A stretch of 6,049 nucleotides of DNA. Source: an uncultured Verrucomicrobium sp. GTDB lineage: Bacteria > Verrucomicrobiota > Verrucomicrobiia > Methylacidiphilales > GAS474. The stretch lies in the NCBI GenBank assembly GCA_903889845.1, contig CAISZB010000431.1, positions 1-6,049 of the forward strand, written 5' to 3'. The notes beneath the pieces are model-generated. The model did not search any database. It saw nothing but the letters and a program-made list of their open reading frames with translations, and was not told where the DNA came from. Below are positions 5,223 to 6,049 of this stretch, one piece after another (positions within the stretch are counted from its first letter, which is position 1; every line of letters begins with the position of its first letter). Position numbers and translations under genes: made by a program.

Positions 5223-6049
5223 TCAGCCCAGGATGGAGCGGGCCCGGTCCATCATCTGCCGGGGGCTGATTTTGCCTGAAAAATCACAATAATTCCCCTT
5301 CCCCAACTCCAGGCATGACCTGGGGAACGGAGGCCGGATCACGACGGCATTCGCGTTTTGGTTGCCCCAGACAGGCGCATCGAGCGCGGGTCGATGGCAA
5401 AAAGGGCTCAGCGTCGGCACACCCAATGCGGCCGCGAGATGCAGCGGCCCAGTCGATCCCACAACAAGAAGGTCGATCATGGCAATCTCCTCAGCCAAAT
5501 CTCCCAACGTCCTCTTCCCCACCGCATTGATTACCCGCGGAGAGGCAAGAAGGGATGCGGGCCAATGCTCCAGCAATCGCACCTCCGCCGCCGATCCCGT
5601 CAGGAGAATCTGCCAATCCGTTTCGTCAAGGATCAGTGAGGCAAACTCGGCATACGCTGCCGGGGAGAGATTACAGGAACTCCCCCCCGAGCCGGGATGG
5701 ATTCCGACTCGGAAAGAGCCTCCGACGCCCCTCCTCTTCCTCTCCACGGCCACCTGCAGTTCCATGCCGGCGGTAGGAATCCCGATCTCGCGAGCCATGT
5801 CGAGCAGGATATCGGCATAAGGCCGAGGATGGGCATTGAGTCCGGAACGCAGGCAGCGATGCCCCATAATTCTTCCCCAAACCCCTGCCCACATCGCGAT
5901 CCGCGCTGGGATGCCTGAGAGAAACCCCGCCAACGGAAGTTGCCACGGTGCGGCGTTCGGCAAGAGCAGGAGGTCGTATCGCCCCTCGCGCAAAGTCCCA
6001 GCCAGCCCCAGCCAACGGCGCCGCCAATGAGGATCGAGGGGCAAGACCC
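5223..6049 (-). CDS. Glycosyltransferase family 9 (heptosyltransferase-like), 5' end missing
   Basis: GT9 enzymes such as WaaC, WaaF and WaaQ transfer heptose or related sugars from ADP-sugars to LPS core or other surface glycans, on the cytoplasmic face. About 275 codons are present and the frame stays open to the right edge. The usual length is about 340, and the GDVLLALP-like start motif is absent, so roughly 70 N-terminal residues lie outside the window. Numbering from a TTG at 6044, the visible cues are REGRYDLLLLPN (19-30), where the family has 'yDlvid', IHPGSGGSSCNLS (115-127), ILLTGSAAE (146-154), and the nucleotide-sugar-site motif GSTGPLHLAAALGVPT (196-211). A Cys pair near the end (Cys244, Cys253) fits the Cys motif many GT9 proteins carry. 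It is the first gene of the operon in this window. The acceptor and exact sugar are unknown. Confidence 0.85.
   Translation of the reverse strand, partial: VLPLDPHWRRRWLGLAGTLREGRYDLLLLPNAAPWQLPLAGFLSGIPARIAMWAGVWGRIMGHRCLRSGLNAHPRPYADILLDMAREIGIPTAGMELQVAVERKRRGVGGSFRVGIHPGSGGSSCNLSPAAYAEFASLILDETDWQILLTGSAAEVRLLEHWPASLLASPRVINAVGKRTLGDLAEEIAMIDLLVVGSTGPLHLAAALGVPTLSPFCHRPALDAPVWGNQNANAVVIRPPFPRSCLELGKGNYCDFSGKISPRQMMDRARSILG

Overview
The window is about 6 kb of chromosome from a GC-rich Gram-negative bacterium. A heptosyltransferase-type glycosyltransferase, an exosortase and a periplasmic molybdate-binding protein together imply an outer membrane and an exported polysaccharide or protein-sorting system. 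Exosortases are common in Verrucomicrobiota, in their relatives, and in some Proteobacteria. The XerC with a lineage-like insertion and the overall gene style make me lean to Verrucomicrobiota. That placement is an inference, not something the sequence proves.

Layout. Positions 1-735 are gene-poor and lower in GC. They hold a pair of 21-bp direct repeats that look like the end of an IS21- or IS481-type insertion sequence (26-69) and two short overlapping minus-strand reading frames that may be one broken gene (70-574). A terminator-like hairpin (705-734) follows, then a complete minus-strand tRNA-Lys(CTT) with an encoded CCA (737-811). A 164-bp divergent spacer separates the tRNA from modA on the plus strand (976-1743). 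modA stands alone: no modB or modC follows it. It converges, with an 8-bp gap, on a minus-strand operon that fills the rest of the window.

The minus-strand operon, in order of transcription, is a GT9 heptosyltransferase-family gene (cut by the right edge), a Wzy/O-antigen-ligase-type membrane protein, an exosortase with its Cys/Arg/His triad, and a XerC/D-type tyrosine recombinase with all six catalytic residues. The last three genes are joined by 4-bp stop/start overlaps (ATGA and GTGA), so they are probably translated in a coupled way. The first two are 74 bp apart. A plausible reading is that GT9 and Wzy build or polymerise a surface glycan, while the exosortase processes and anchors C-terminally tagged proteins, as exosortases do in polysaccharide loci elsewhere. 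The recombinase at the end is the odd partner.

The points most worth following are the exosortase-XerC coupling, a nine-G tract inside the wzy-like gene that could make it phase-variable, and the orphan modA with a spaced 10-bp inverted repeat in the spacer it shares with the tRNA. I see no CRISPR array and no clearly new defence or mobile system.
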